A model generated the notes under the pieces. That model saw nothing but the letters and a program-made list of their open reading frames with translations, was not told the DNA's origin and did not search any database. This document shows positions 1-7,580 of a stretch of 64,000 nt of DNA, one piece after another. The stretch is from NCBI GenBank assembly GCA_951813255.1, contig OX638353.1, forward strand, positions 1,364,001 to 1,428,000, read 5' to 3'. Origin of the DNA: an uncultured Dehalococcoidia bacterium. Lineage in GTDB: Bacteria; Chloroflexota; Dehalococcoidia; Lucifugimonadales; JAAXIE01. Every line of letters starts with the position of its first letter. Positions within the stretch are counted from its first letter, which is position 1. A program made the position numbers and the translations under genes.

Positions 1-18
1 TAGCTAGGAGCTGACACC

Positions 19-447
19 ATGACACTGTCCCAGATTCGCAACCGCATCCACGCCCTCCAGCGCCGCTTCGGCCTGCCCCTCACCGTCATACGCCTCCGCC
101 CCTACGCCACCCAGTTCTGCGACCAGTGGGCCATCGCCAAGGACAGGAATGAGCCCCTGCCCGAAACCCCCGACTTCATCCGGAAGCTGGCCGCCGCTGG
201 CTTCAGCCTCACCACGTTCTCCTACCTCCTTCCCCGCCTCGAGAGGCACCGCGAGAACAACACCTGCCCTCAGCCCAGTACCATCCTCACCACCCTGATT
301 CCCGGACTCAAAGCCCGCAGGATCATCGATGCCGTCCTCCTGTGGGACCCGCCCGCCGAAGAACACAACCGCGCCATCCCACCCAGTTCACCCATGCTCT
401 GTTTCAGCCCGCCATTCCGCTCCACCCAGCGGGCGCTGCCAGCCTGA
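19..447 (+). CDS. hypothetical protein, 142 aa
   Basis: I do not recognise the family. The frame opens with ATG 13 bases after an AGGAG-like Shine-Dalgarno stretch and ends at a TGA. The first 110 residues look like a soluble helical domain with several Arg/Leu-rich amphipathic stretches (for example RNRIHALQRRFGLPL); the last 30 are Pro/Ser-rich and look disordered. Third codon positions are rich in C, as in the next + strand genes, which supports coding. An antisense frame over the same span has Gly/Glu-rich composition and is treated as a shadow. No catalytic motif, membrane segment or signal peptide is visible. A DNA- or partner-binding role would be a guess. Confidence 0.6.
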   Translation: MTLSQIRNRIHALQRRFGLPLTVIRLRPYATQFCDQWAIAKDRNEPLPETPDFIRKLAAAGFSLTTFSYLLPRLERHRENNTCPQPSTILTTLIPGLKARRIIDAVLLWDPPAEEHNRAIPPSSPMLCFSPPFRSTQRALPA

Positions 448-525
448 CCCGGTGCTCTACCACCTCAGGACGGCCCCTTCGAGGCCACAGTCTCAGTTGA
501 CGGCAAAAGGGCCACAGCTTAGAAT

Positions 526-545
526 CAAGTTACGGCAAGTTACGG
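526..545 (+). repeat. perfect 10-bp tandem repeat
   Basis: CAAGTTACGG occurs twice back to back in the 234-base gap between the first two genes. Nothing else was recognised in that gap apart from the ribosome binding site AGGAGG before the next gene. Confidence 0.7.
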
Positions 546-681
546 GGAAGCTCCTCCTGAGTCCCTCGCCCAAGGTATGTGGGACAGCGCAACCTTCCGC
601 CTTGAGGTCGTAGCTAGGCCGTTCCTGTAGCCCTCCGCCCTAACCCCCGGTCGCCGGGGAGCTTCATGCCAGGAGGCAGTT

Positions 682-984
682 ATGCATCTCAGAGTTGTTT
701 GGGGCAAAATCCGCAGAGGCCGGTGGGACGAATACAAGCAGTGGTACATGGACAACGTCATCCCCGCCACCGAGAACGCCCCCGGACTGCGTGGCCGCCG
801 CCTCTCCCGCAGCGTCGATGACCCCGACGAAGGTATCTCCGTCACCTTCTGGAACACCGAGGCCGATATGCAGGCCTACGAGCACAGCGAGAAGCGTCAG
901 GAAATCTCCCGCTCTGCCGAACACCTCTACGCCGGCGAGTACTGGATTCGCCACTTCGAAGTCGAATATTCCGACGACAAGTAA
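682..984 (+). CDS. antibiotic biosynthesis monooxygenase (ABM) domain protein
   Basis: A 100-residue protein matching the length of stand-alone ABM-fold proteins, small dimeric alpha-beta ferredoxin-like barrels. Features seen: an N-terminal strand (HLRVVWGKI), a helix with GRWDEYKQWYMDNVIPATENAPG, a central strand (GISVTFWNTEADMQAYEHS) and a C-terminal strand ending in HFEVEY. The pattern 'v.G.....w......v.p.....G' is typical of ABM/YgiN proteins, which include quinol monooxygenases and heme oxygenases as well as members of unknown function. The ATG has AGGAGGC 8 bases upstream. The next gene (DUF971) follows 39 bases later on the same strand, so the two may be cotranscribed. Substrate is not predictable from sequence. 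Confidence 0.75.
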   Translation: MHLRVVWGKIRRGRWDEYKQWYMDNVIPATENAPGLRGRRLSRSVDDPDEGISVTFWNTEADMQAYEHSEKRQEISRSAEHLYAGEYWIRHFEVEYSDDK

Positions 985-1023
985 ACCGCTATCTGCCCAG
1001 CAGGCAGATTAGGAGGGCCTGAG

Positions 1024-1356
1024 TTGCCCGATTCGCCTGAATCTGTAGCTCCACAGACCGTGGAATTAGCGGAGAAATCGGTCCGCATCCAGTGGGACGA
1101 CGGCCACCAGAGCGTCTATCCCCACCGGTTCCTCCGCTTGGCCTGCCCCTGCGCCAGCTGCATCGACGAGATGACTCGCGAGGCACGCCTTGACCCGGCC
1201 ACAGTGTCGGAAGAGGTGCGCACCGACGACTACATGGCTGTGGGCAGCTACGCCCTCCAGTTCCTCTTCACCGACGCCCACTACACAGGCATCTACACCT
1301 TCGAGCTTCTACGCGAAATCTGCACCTGTCGCCAGTGCTGGGAAAGCCGCGCCTAG
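1024..1356 (+). CDS. DUF971 (GBBH N-terminal-like) protein
   Basis: A 110-residue protein with the compact DUF971 domain, the same module that forms the N-terminal zinc-binding region of gamma-butyrobetaine hydroxylase and is also found next to or fused with Mrp/ApbC iron-sulfur carriers. Visible signature: V.IQWDDGHQSVYPHRFLRLACPCASC, then YALQFLFTDAHYTGIYTFELLREIC. Two cysteine clusters, CPCASC near residue 40 and CTCRQC near the end, could bind zinc or take part in iron-sulfur chemistry. The start is a TTG placed behind a strong AGGAGGG; no ATG is available near the domain boundary. Role in the cell is unknown. Confidence 0.8.
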   Translation: MPDSPESVAPQTVELAEKSVRIQWDDGHQSVYPHRFLRLACPCASCIDEMTREARLDPATVSEEVRTDDYMAVGSYALQFLFTDAHYTGIYTFELLREICTCRQCWESRA

Positions 1357-1371
1357 CCCCCACTTCCTCCG

Positions 1372-2604
1372 CTAGATAACCCCATCCGACTCAAGCGACG
1401 CAATCTCCCCATCAGAGCATCCCAGGAGCTCCGACAGCACAGTGCGGGTATGCTGCCCCAGAGTAGGAGCCGCCTCGAACCTCTCCTCCTGCCCCAGCTT
1501 GATAGGGTTCCCCGGCATCTCATGCCGCCCCACCACAGGATGGTCCGCCTCCACCACCATGTTGCGGTGCAACACCTGTGGGTCCCTCAGCGCCTCCCCC
1601 ACATCATGGATAGGCGCTATCGGCACCTCCTCACCCATCAACTCCATCCACTCGTCCGCGGTCTTGGCCGCAAAGCCCCGCTGCAAGACCTCTCGCAACT
1701 CAGGCCAGTGCTGCCGTCTGGCAGGCATCGTCACAAACCGCTCATCCTCCACCAGCGCCTCCATCCCCGCCACATTCGCCACCAGCTTCTCCGCCAACAC
1801 CTCGTAGAACTTCTGCGTAGCGCAGTGGACCTGCAGATAACGACCGTCCTTGCTCAGGAACGCCCCATTAGGCAGGTTAGCCGACTGCGTCGAACCGCCT
1901 CGCCACGGTATGTTCCCCGCCCCCAGGTACACCTCCGACAGGTGACCCTGAAAGCTCACGTTCACATCCAGCAGACTCAGATCCAGATACAGCCCACGCC
2001 CAGTACGCTCTCTAGCCCACAGAGCCGACAGCAGACCTACCGCCGCTCCATACCCGCCACCAATATCCACCACAGCAAACCCCATCACAGCAGGCGGACC
2101 ATCTGGATCGCCTGTCACGCTCATCCCTCCGCTCAAGGCCTGGGCCACCGAGTCGAAAGCCGGACGCTGGCTATAGGGACCATCCTGTCCAAAGCCGGAG
2201 ATTGAGCCACAAATGATTGAAGGGTTATGTCCTTGAAGGGTCTCATGGTCCACGCCAAGACGCTTGGTGACCCCAGGACGGAAATTGTCCATCACTACGT
2301 CAGAGACCTCCACCAACCGGTAGAAAAGCTCACGCCCCTTAGCGTTACGCAGGTCCAGTGTGATGCTCTGCTTGTTGCGGTTGAAGGTCATGAAGTAGAG
2401 GCTCTCACCCTCTGGATAGTTGGTCCCCATCCGTCGAGAAGAATCGCCCGTGCCGGGAATCTCGATCTTGATGACCTCTGCACCCAAATCGGCCAACAGC
2501 CTCGTAGCCATGGGCCCCGACAAAGCCTGAGTCAAATCCAGGACGCGAATGCCTTCCAGTGGGGCCCGTATACCTTCGGGCGGTGATGGCGGTCCATCCA
2601 TCAT
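1372..2604 (-). CDS. CaiB/BaiF family CoA-transferase
   Basis: About 410 residues, the usual length of class III CoA-transferases, which move CoA between carboxylic acids through an aspartyl-CoA thioester. The family N-terminus is clear (LEGIRVLDLTQALSGPMAT) followed by LGAEVIKIE and NRNKQSITLDL. The catalytic aspartate should be the D in RPAFDSVAQALSG, about residue 151. The reading frame extends to a TTG at 2619, but I chose the ATG at 2604 because it forms an ATGA overlap with the stop of the upstream MmgE/PrpD gene, a normal arrangement for translational coupling. The pairing with MmgE/PrpD suggests activation of a di- or tricarboxylic acid (for example an itaconate- or methylcitrate-like compound); the actual substrate is inference. 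Confidence 0.9.
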   Translation of the reverse strand: MMDGPPSPPEGIRAPLEGIRVLDLTQALSGPMATRLLADLGAEVIKIEIPGTGDSSRRMGTNYPEGESLYFMTFNRNKQSITLDLRNAKGRELFYRLVEVSDVVMDNFRPGVTKRLGVDHETLQGHNPSIICGSISGFGQDGPYSQRPAFDSVAQALSGGMSVTGDPDGPPAVMGFAVVDIGGGYGAAVGLLSALWARERTGRGLYLDLSLLDVNVSFQGHLSEVYLGAGNIPWRGGSTQSANLPNGAFLSKDGRYLQVHCATQKFYEVLAEKLVANVAGMEALVEDERFVTMPARRQHWPELREVLQRGFAAKTADEWMELMGEEVPIAPIHDVGEALRDPQVLHRNMVVEADHPVVGRHEMPGNPIKLGQEERFEAAPTLGQHTRTVLSELLGCSDGEIASLESDGVI

Positions 2605-4025
2605 CCGCCCGTAAGCCAATCCAAGTCCCGCACATCCTCCATCCGCTCCAGGGAATGAACGGCCGCAATGATTTCGTCTTGCCGTGCGTCCGAAATCACT
2701 GGGCGGGTTATCGAGCGGAACTTCTCCTCAAGTTGCTCCCACGAGAGCGGGTTCTCCGGTTCGCCTAAGGGGAACTGCACATCCGAGCGCAAAGTACGCC
2801 CATCCGTAGTCCGCACTTCGACCCACGAGGGCCATCGCCGCGGATACACCGCATCCAACGCAGGATCGCGCACCGACTCCACCCGCGCCATCACGTCGCG
2901 CACATCATCACGTGCGATCACCTCATCCGTGTACTCCTCAAGTGAGGCGCGACCGCAGACAGCGGCCACTGCAATGGCATATGGCGCGCTGAACTGAGCG
3001 TCAACCACACTGCGGGCGTTCTGCTTGTATTCCGGCGGGTCGGACACGATGGGGAAACCGGCCGACAGCATTCCCACCCGCACTCCGTCAATGTCTTCGG
3101 GCCGCACGTTATGCGCGCTACGGATCGCAAGCATGCAGTCGATGGGGCCTTGATTGTAACGACAGCAGGCATGGGGCTTGATCGCAGCGCGGGTGATATA
3201 GAACTGCTCGCCCAGACGATCGGTCAGACGCAACGGCTCCGCATTGTCGGAGTAGCCCGATAGAGTGCCATGCACACCCTCTAGGATGGTGTCAGGCCCC
3301 ACAAATCCCTGCCCAGCCAGCGTAGCGGCAATAATGCCACTGTGGGCCGCCCAACCGGGGTGCATCCGCTTGGTCCATGCCCCACCAGCCAGAAACTCCA
3401 GCGACCCAGCTGCTTGACTCCCAGCGATGCCGATGGCGGATGCAGTGGCGTCCGCACCCAACCCCAACAAGCGTGAAGCCACCAAGGACGCCCCAAACGT
3501 GCCACACGTGCCCGTGGGATGGAACCCTCGAGCATAGTGGGACTGAGGATCGAGGGCGTACCCCAGACGTATGGTGAAGTCGTAACCTGCCACAATTGCA
3601 GCCAGGAAGGATGCGCCACTTATCTGGGCCATGTGGGCACAGGCAAATGCTGCCGGGAAGGTGGGTACGCCTGGGTGTATCGACGCCTCATTGTTGACGT
3701 CATCCATCTCCAAGCTATGGGCTGCCGTGCCGTTCGCCAGTGCAGCATACTCCGGCGATAAGCGCCGAGACGTACCCGCCACAGGCGCTACGAGCGTGGA
3801 GTTCAGCCTACCCAAAGCCTCCACCATCGTAGTCGACGAGGGAGTGGTAGAGCCTCTGATCGCCACCGCCAAGTAGTCGAGGCAGAAGTACTTGGCTAGG
3901 TCCACAACTTCCGGCGAGAGCTGTTCGTAGTCCAACTCCGAGTAGAAGAGGGCGAGCCTGCGGGTGAGTCCGTCTTGAGAGGCCACCATTTCCTCCTGCA
4001 ATCCGGGTAAGGGCATCGTAGCCAT
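2601..4025 (-). CDS. MmgE/PrpD family protein
   Basis: A 474-residue member of the MmgE/PrpD fold, which includes 2-methylcitrate dehydratase, cis-aconitate decarboxylase and iminodisuccinate epimerase-type enzymes. Diagnostic stretches: CLDYLAVAIRGS near residue 50, ANGTAAHSLEMDDVNNEASIHPG (the conserved H-x-DD-x8-HPG region), SGASFLAAIVAGYDFTIRLG, and KPHACCRYNQGPIDCMLA. The first gene of a two-gene operon; its stop overlaps the start of the CoA-transferase. The start is not certain: the ATG at 4025 has no good ribosome binding site, while AGGAGG sits just before codons around 3985-3989, so translation may begin about 12 residues later. Exact substrate unknown; a dehydratase or decarboxylase acting on a small polycarboxylate is the family expectation. 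Confidence 0.88.
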   Translation of the reverse strand: MATMPLPGLQEEMVASQDGLTRRLALFYSELDYEQLSPEVVDLAKYFCLDYLAVAIRGSTTPSSTTMVEALGRLNSTLVAPVAGTSRRLSPEYAALANGTAAHSLEMDDVNNEASIHPGVPTFPAAFACAHMAQISGASFLAAIVAGYDFTIRLGYALDPQSHYARGFHPTGTCGTFGASLVASRLLGLGADATASAIGIAGSQAAGSLEFLAGGAWTKRMHPGWAAHSGIIAATLAGQGFVGPDTILEGVHGTLSGYSDNAEPLRLTDRLGEQFYITRAAIKPHACCRYNQGPIDCMLAIRSAHNVRPEDIDGVRVGMLSAGFPIVSDPPEYKQNARSVVDAQFSAPYAIAVAAVCGRASLEEYTDEVIARDDVRDVMARVESVRDPALDAVYPRRWPSWVEVRTTDGRTLRSDVQFPLGEPENPLSWEQLEEKFRSITRPVISDARQDEIIAAVHSLERMEDVRDLDWLTGG

Positions 4026-4080
4026 TTCACTGACACTGCTTCGGGCCCCATTCTATGCAGCAGGGGTATCCGGGGCAAGG

Positions 4081-4109
4081 TTGCCCAGCAGCATCCTGCT
4101 CGCTACACT
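4081..4109 (+). promoter_or_regulatory. sigma70-type promoter for the 4149 monooxygenase gene
   Basis: TTGCCC at 4081-4086 and TACACT at 4104-4109 are separated by exactly 17 bases. The predicted transcript would start about 35 bases before the TTG start codon of the flavin monooxygenase. The upstream gene diverges, so this is the expected place for a promoter. Confidence 0.45.
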
Positions 4110-4148
4110 ATCGACGTTTCAACTCGCAGATCAAGTTCGGGGGTTCTC

Positions 4149-5204
4149 TTGAAGTTTGGCACCTTCATGCTCTTGCAATCACCGGAGATGCAGCCTTCCA
4201 AGGAGGTGTACGCTCAGGCTGTCGAGCAGGCAGAAGCAGCCGAAGATTTGGGCTTCGACTCCGTTTGGCTGGCAGAGCATCACTTCTCCTCGTACGGCTA
4301 CTGTCCCTACCCCCTCCTGCTGGCAGTGAAAATCGGCGAGCGCACCAAGCGCGTCCGTGTCGGCACAGCAGTGGTGGTGCTCCCCCTGCATCACCCCCTA
4401 CAGCTTGCTGAAGAAATCGCCATGGCCGATGTACTGACAGACGGACGAATGGACATCGGAATCGGTAGAGGCTACCAGCCTTACGAGTTCGATCGCGTGG
4501 GCTTGGACATCTCCCACAATAACGGGATGTACGACGAGTCCGTCGAGGTCATCGAAAAAGCCCTCCGTGGCGAGTCCTTTACCTACGAAGGCCAGTTCTA
4601 CAACTTCCCCGAAACCACCATCTTCCCGATCCCCATACAGCAGCCACGCCCGCCCTTCTGGGTGGCTAGCCAGCAGCCCTCCAGTGTAGAGGACTCGGTG
4701 CGCCGCGGGTTCAACGTCATCACCGGCGGCTCCGGCACTACGGCCTCCATGGTCGCCGAGTTTCGCGCTTGCTTCGACCAAGCAGTTCAAAAGTACGAGA
4801 TGCTCCGACCTCCGACCTTCGGGGTGCAGCGCCAAGTATACGTCACCGAGACCGACGAAGAAGCCCGGAAGGAGGTGCACCAGAGCGTGTGGCACACCCG
4901 TGTTGCACGCCACCTGCGGGCTGGCACCGGTCGCGTAGAGAAGGGACGCGCCATAGCTGAGCCTATAGAAGGTGAGCCCAGCGAGGAAGATACGTGGGAG
5001 ACGGGCGTCATCTTCGGCTCGCCCGAAACTTGCCTTCGTAAACTGCGCGACTATCGCGACATCGCTGGCGTAGAGCATTTCAACTGCAGCTTCTGGGTAG
5101 GCAGCATGTCGCAAGAACAGGTACTCTCTTCCATGGAGCTTTTTGCAAAACACGTCATGCCTCACCTCCAAGCGAACTGGCAAGATACCGATAACGGGCA
5201 CTAA
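4149..5204 (+). CDS. LLM class (luciferase-like) flavin-dependent oxidoreductase
   Basis: A 351-residue bacterial-luciferase-like monooxygenase of the TIM-barrel FMN/F420 family. Seen: KFGTFMLLQSPE at the N-terminus, the helix ..AEDLGFDSVWLAEHHFS.YG, RVGTAVVVLPLHHPLQLAEEIAMAD, and the hallmark loop DGRMDIGIGRGYQPYEFDRVG. The EHHF motif places it with the alkanal monooxygenase-like group that uses reduced FMN supplied by a separate reductase and oxygen to insert one oxygen atom. It starts at a TTG (no nearby ATG fits the conserved strand). Two further, distinct LLM proteins lie at 27834 and 44050. Such enzymes are strongly expanded in organisms that degrade recalcitrant organic matter; the substrate here is unknown. 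Confidence 0.9.
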   Translation: MKFGTFMLLQSPEMQPSKEVYAQAVEQAEAAEDLGFDSVWLAEHHFSSYGYCPYPLLLAVKIGERTKRVRVGTAVVVLPLHHPLQLAEEIAMADVLTDGRMDIGIGRGYQPYEFDRVGLDISHNNGMYDESVEVIEKALRGESFTYEGQFYNFPETTIFPIPIQQPRPPFWVASQQPSSVEDSVRRGFNVITGGSGTTASMVAEFRACFDQAVQKYEMLRPPTFGVQRQVYVTETDEEARKEVHQSVWHTRVARHLRAGTGRVEKGRAIAEPIEGEPSEEDTWETGVIFGSPETCLRKLRDYRDIAGVEHFNCSFWVGSMSQEQVLSSMELFAKHVMPHLQANWQDTDNGH

Positions 5205-5256
5205 ACTGGGATCAACGGGCCGCTAGGACGCCCCAATCGACGCTGCAGAGGACGAA

Positions 5257-5787
5257 ATGCTGGCCGGCGCGCTTGACCACGACAGCATCATGGGATTGTT
5301 GCATGGCACCCCCCCTTTGGTGGAGGGCTACACCCATCTGTCGCAGCAACTGCAACCCAACGGCTTTGACCTCACACTGAAAACCGTCGCGCTCTACACC
5401 ACTCCCGGCTACCTTGGCCGATTGCCTCACCAGCGTGTGGTCGCCACCCTCTCGGAAGTGAGCGGAGATGTGGACGGGCAGATTCACCTAGGGCCAGGTC
5501 CATATTTGGTGACGTTCAACGAGGTGGTGAACCTTCCCAACCACATCATGGCATTGGGGCTTCCTCGCTCCACTCTGCTGCGCTCCGGCGTCACAGTCAA
5601 TACTGCGGTGTGGGACGCCGGATACAGTGGCCGCTCCCAGGCAATGCTGATGGTGGCCAACCCGTTCGGGTTCCGCTTGGAGTTCGGGGCTCGCATCATG
5701 CAACTGGTATTCCTGCCATTGGCCAAACCCGTTACTGAGGGATACCAAGGCACATACCAAGGAGAGAACCTACCAACCGTCGAATGA
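5257..5787 (+). CDS. dUTPase/dCTP deaminase-fold protein
   Basis: A 176-residue protein of the trimeric dUTPase superfamily. Motifs in order: PRSTLLRSGV (the Ser/Arg loop that holds the triphosphate), NTAVWDAGYSGRS (equivalent of the D-x-Y-x-G motif; the Asp is the catalytic-base candidate) and FGARIMQLVFLPL (the G-x-R-I-x-Q-L strand). Spacing agrees with the dUTP diphosphatase-like branch found in archaea and some bacteria rather than with canonical Dut. A probable house-cleaning role is hydrolysis of dUTP or a modified nucleotide, but a TenA gene follows 35 bases downstream, so an involvement with thiamine-related breakdown products cannot be excluded. Start ATG at 5257 is preceded by GCAGAGGA. 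Confidence 0.8.
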   Translation: MLAGALDHDSIMGLLHGTPPLVEGYTHLSQQLQPNGFDLTLKTVALYTTPGYLGRLPHQRVVATLSEVSGDVDGQIHLGPGPYLVTFNEVVNLPNHIMALGLPRSTLLRSGVTVNTAVWDAGYSGRSQAMLMVANPFGFRLEFGARIMQLVFLPLAKPVTEGYQGTYQGENLPTVE

Positions 5788-5822
5788 CCGGTACGCACGA
5801 GTCTCTACACGAGGAGTAAACG

Positions 5823-6479
5823 GTGACCGAATCATTTTCGGAGCAGTTGAGGCAAGAGGCTGAGCCTGTATGGGAGCAAATCTTCCACAACCCGTTCCTC
5901 AACGATATCGCCGACGCCTCGCTCTCCTTGGAAAACTTCCGCTACTACCTCACGCAAGACTACTTGTACCTGGAAGGGTTCGCTCGCGCCGTCGCCCTCG
6001 CTCTCGCCAAGGCACCTGACTCTTCCACCTTGGAGTCTCTTGCCCATAGAGTACTCACTCCTGTGGAACGACCCCTTCACCACCGTCTGATGGAGGCTGC
6101 CGGTCTGACGCTAGAGGAGCTACAGGCTGCCATCCCATCCCCGACTAACCTTGCATACATCAACCACATGGTGCGCACCGCCTCGGAAGAGGGTCTGGGA
6201 GCCACCGCAGCAGCCCTGCTACCCTGCCCATGGACCTACCATCTTTTGGGAGAGCGCCTGAATATTCCGGAGCACCCAGTCTATAGCCTGTGGACATCCT
6301 TCTATACTGAGGGGGGATTGGAGGCCAGTGTGGCTGCCTGGCGCTCTTACGTCGACACCGAAGCCTCCCAAGCAGGCCCCCGCGGCCGCGAATCCATGCG
6401 CCGTGCCTTCATAACCAGTAGCCGCTATGAGTGGATGTTCTGGCGCATGGCTTACCAAATGGAGACGTGGCCGGTATAA
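5823..6479 (+). CDS. tenA: TenA/thiaminase II family protein
   Basis: A 218-residue, all-helical TenA protein. In thiamine salvage TenA hydrolyses aminopyrimidine breakdown products of thiamine to hydroxymethylpyrimidine. The active-site set is intact: the Asp in LTQDYLYL (about 46), Cys135 in LLPCPWTY, and the C-terminal Glu203 in SSRYEWMFWRMA, matching the Cys and Glu used by characterised TenA enzymes almost residue for residue. It starts with GTG behind GAGGAG, 35 bases after the dUTPase-like gene, so they are likely cotranscribed. The old label 'transcriptional regulator' for this family is not supported by a DNA-binding domain. Confidence 0.9.
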   Translation: MTESFSEQLRQEAEPVWEQIFHNPFLNDIADASLSLENFRYYLTQDYLYLEGFARAVALALAKAPDSSTLESLAHRVLTPVERPLHHRLMEAAGLTLEELQAAIPSPTNLAYINHMVRTASEEGLGATAAALLPCPWTYHLLGERLNIPEHPVYSLWTSFYTEGGLEASVAAWRSYVDTEASQAGPRGRESMRRAFITSSRYEWMFWRMAYQMETWPV

Positions 6480-6538
6480 GTTGGGATGTCTCCTAACCGG
6501 AGATGCTTATTCCCCCGTTCGTGCCCACCACGCATCCT

Positions 6539-7084
6539 CTAGACCGGCAACTCCAGAGTCACACCTTCCGCATGCTGTATGTTGAACGCGTTGATGACCT
6601 GCATCACCAGCATGTAGTGGGCCACCACGCCGGTGAGGTCCACAGCCCCTTGAGTTCCCCACTTCTGCACCACCGCGTTGAAGCTTGAATCGCTGACCTT
6701 GTGCTGTCCTACCAGTTCCCGCACAAACCGTATCACCATCGCCTCGTCTCCAGGGATGTCGTCGGGTAGGTTGCCCCTCTTGACGGCATCTATGATGCCT
6801 TCAGACACTCCAGCCTCTCGCGCCAGTCGGACGTGGGCAGTGAAGACGTACTGGTTCCGATTCTCCCTGGACGCACAGATTATCGCCACCTCCCGGAGCG
6901 GGTTGGGCAATATGCAATCGAAACGTGCGTAGTGGCCTGTGGCCGCCACCAGCGAGGCCAATTGTGGGCTATGCAAAAGAGCGGGGAACGGGCCTCGAAT
7001 GCCCCCCCTGCTCTCCACGATTTCATCATAGTACACCTGGTCGGTGGGGCTAAGATCTTCCCTCTTCACATCTGGAATGCGCAT
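6539..7084 (-). CDS. carboxymuconolactone decarboxylase (CMD/AhpD-like) family protein
   Basis: A 181-residue helical CMD-family protein. The core is LREVAIICASRENRNQYVFTAHVRLAREAGVSEGIIDAVKRG, the usual 'E...l..a.....Y....H...a...G.s...i' pattern. The CxxC peroxidase motif of AhpD is absent: the position before the His is FTAH, so this is a lactone-decarboxylase-like rather than a peroxidase-like member. The second half repeats the fold with F-V-RELVGQHKVSD..F and DLTGVVAHYMLVMQVINAFNI. Such proteins are common next to aromatic or alicyclic degradation genes; activity is unpredictable. Transcribed from an extended -10 promoter about 40 bases upstream, divergent from the selenoprotein-candidate locus. 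Confidence 0.82.
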   Translation of the reverse strand: MRIPDVKREDLSPTDQVYYDEIVESRGGIRGPFPALLHSPQLASLVAATGHYARFDCILPNPLREVAIICASRENRNQYVFTAHVRLAREAGVSEGIIDAVKRGNLPDDIPGDEAMVIRFVRELVGQHKVSDSSFNAVVQKWGTQGAVDLTGVVAHYMLVMQVINAFNIQHAEGVTLELPV

Positions 7085-7122
7085 AGCTTAGTCTCCTCCA
7101 TAGCAGAGTACGGGCAGGCGGG

Positions 7123-7131
7123 ATTATAGCA
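7123..7131 (-). promoter_or_regulatory. extended -10 promoter for the CMD gene
   Basis: Read on the minus strand the sequence is TGCTATAAT, a perfect TATAAT preceded by the TGn extension, about 40 bases upstream of the start codon at 7084. No convincing -35 is seen at 17 bases, which is typical of extended -10 promoters. Confidence 0.5.
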
Positions 7132-7239
7132 GAGGTCGCGAATGCTCTCTTAACTCGCTCTCCCTCTTGGAAGCGCCCAGAAATCCCTCTCCCCCTACCT
7201 CCGATCCTACCCGGAGGGAGTTAGAGTCACAGGGCCAAG

Positions 7240-7268
7240 GTGACAAGCTCCATAGCCCGTTATATCAT
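7240..7268 (+). promoter_or_regulatory. sigma70-type promoter for the UGA-containing glutaredoxin-like gene
   Basis: GTGACA at 7240-7245 and TATCAT at 7263-7268, each five of six bases from consensus, are spaced by exactly 17 bases. A start of transcription near 7275 would give a leader of about 28 bases before the ATG at 7303. Its presence argues that the downstream frame is an expressed gene. Confidence 0.5.
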
Positions 7269-7302
7269 GTGGCGGAGACCAAGGTTGAAAAGCGAGGCGC
7301 TT

Positions 7303-7518
7303 ATGGCAAGTATACCCATCGTCTACACCCTCACCGTTTGACCTGTCGGCGACGAGCTACGCGATGAGTGGCATCGTGAAGGAATTGAGTACGAAGAGAG
7401 GCTGGTGGACCAGGACCAAGCCTGCTTGGATGAGGCACTGGACTTGGGCGTTGCAGTTCCGATCATCGTCTACCCCGACGGTAGAGTGGAGCACGGGTAC
7501 AAAGGCAAGTTTGGTTGA
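7303..7518 (+). CDS. candidate selenocysteine-containing glutaredoxin-like protein (in-frame TGA)
   Basis: From the ATG at 7303 the frame reads MASIPIVYTLTV, then TGA at 7339-7341, then PVGDELRDEWHREGIEYEE and on to a TGA stop at 7516-7518. With the internal TGA read as selenocysteine the product is 71 residues with a complete small thioredoxin fold: strand IPIVYTLTV, active site U-P-V-G, helix DELRDEWHREG, strand YEERLVD, helix ACLDEALDLG, the cis-proline strand VAVPIIVYPDG and a final hairpin RVEHGYKGKFG. The TGA falls exactly where glutaredoxins carry the first cysteine of C-P-x-C. The position of the second cysteine is Gly, so this would be a one-residue redox centre. A promoter lies upstream, a SECIS-like hairpin lies 25 bases after the TGA, and a thioredoxin-fold gene follows 62 bases later. 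The alternative is a recently damaged gene that lost both active-site cysteines. Ribosome binding site is weak (GCGAGGCG). Confidence 0.65.
7360..7378 (+). promoter_or_regulatory. bacterial SECIS-like hairpin after the in-frame TGA
   Basis: CGCGATG (7360-7366) pairs with CATCGTG (7372-7378) in seven base pairs including one G-U, closing the five-base loop AGTGG. Twenty-five bases separate the TGA from the loop, and a G is within the first two loop bases. Known bacterial SECIS elements are short stem-loops of this kind within the coding sequence roughly 16 to 37 bases after the UGA, with a G at the start of the apical loop that contacts SelB. Whether SelB recognises it cannot be decided by eye. 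Confidence 0.55.
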
Positions 7519-7580
7519 GGCATAGGCTAGCCCGCCGTAGGCTGGCAACTCGATATCCCAAGCAACTCAAGGAGGATCCC

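Noticed and set aside
7339..7341. TGA reassigned to Trp, Gly or Cys throughout the genome
   Set aside because: Many genes in the window end at TGA, including in ATGA overlaps, so TGA is an ordinary stop.
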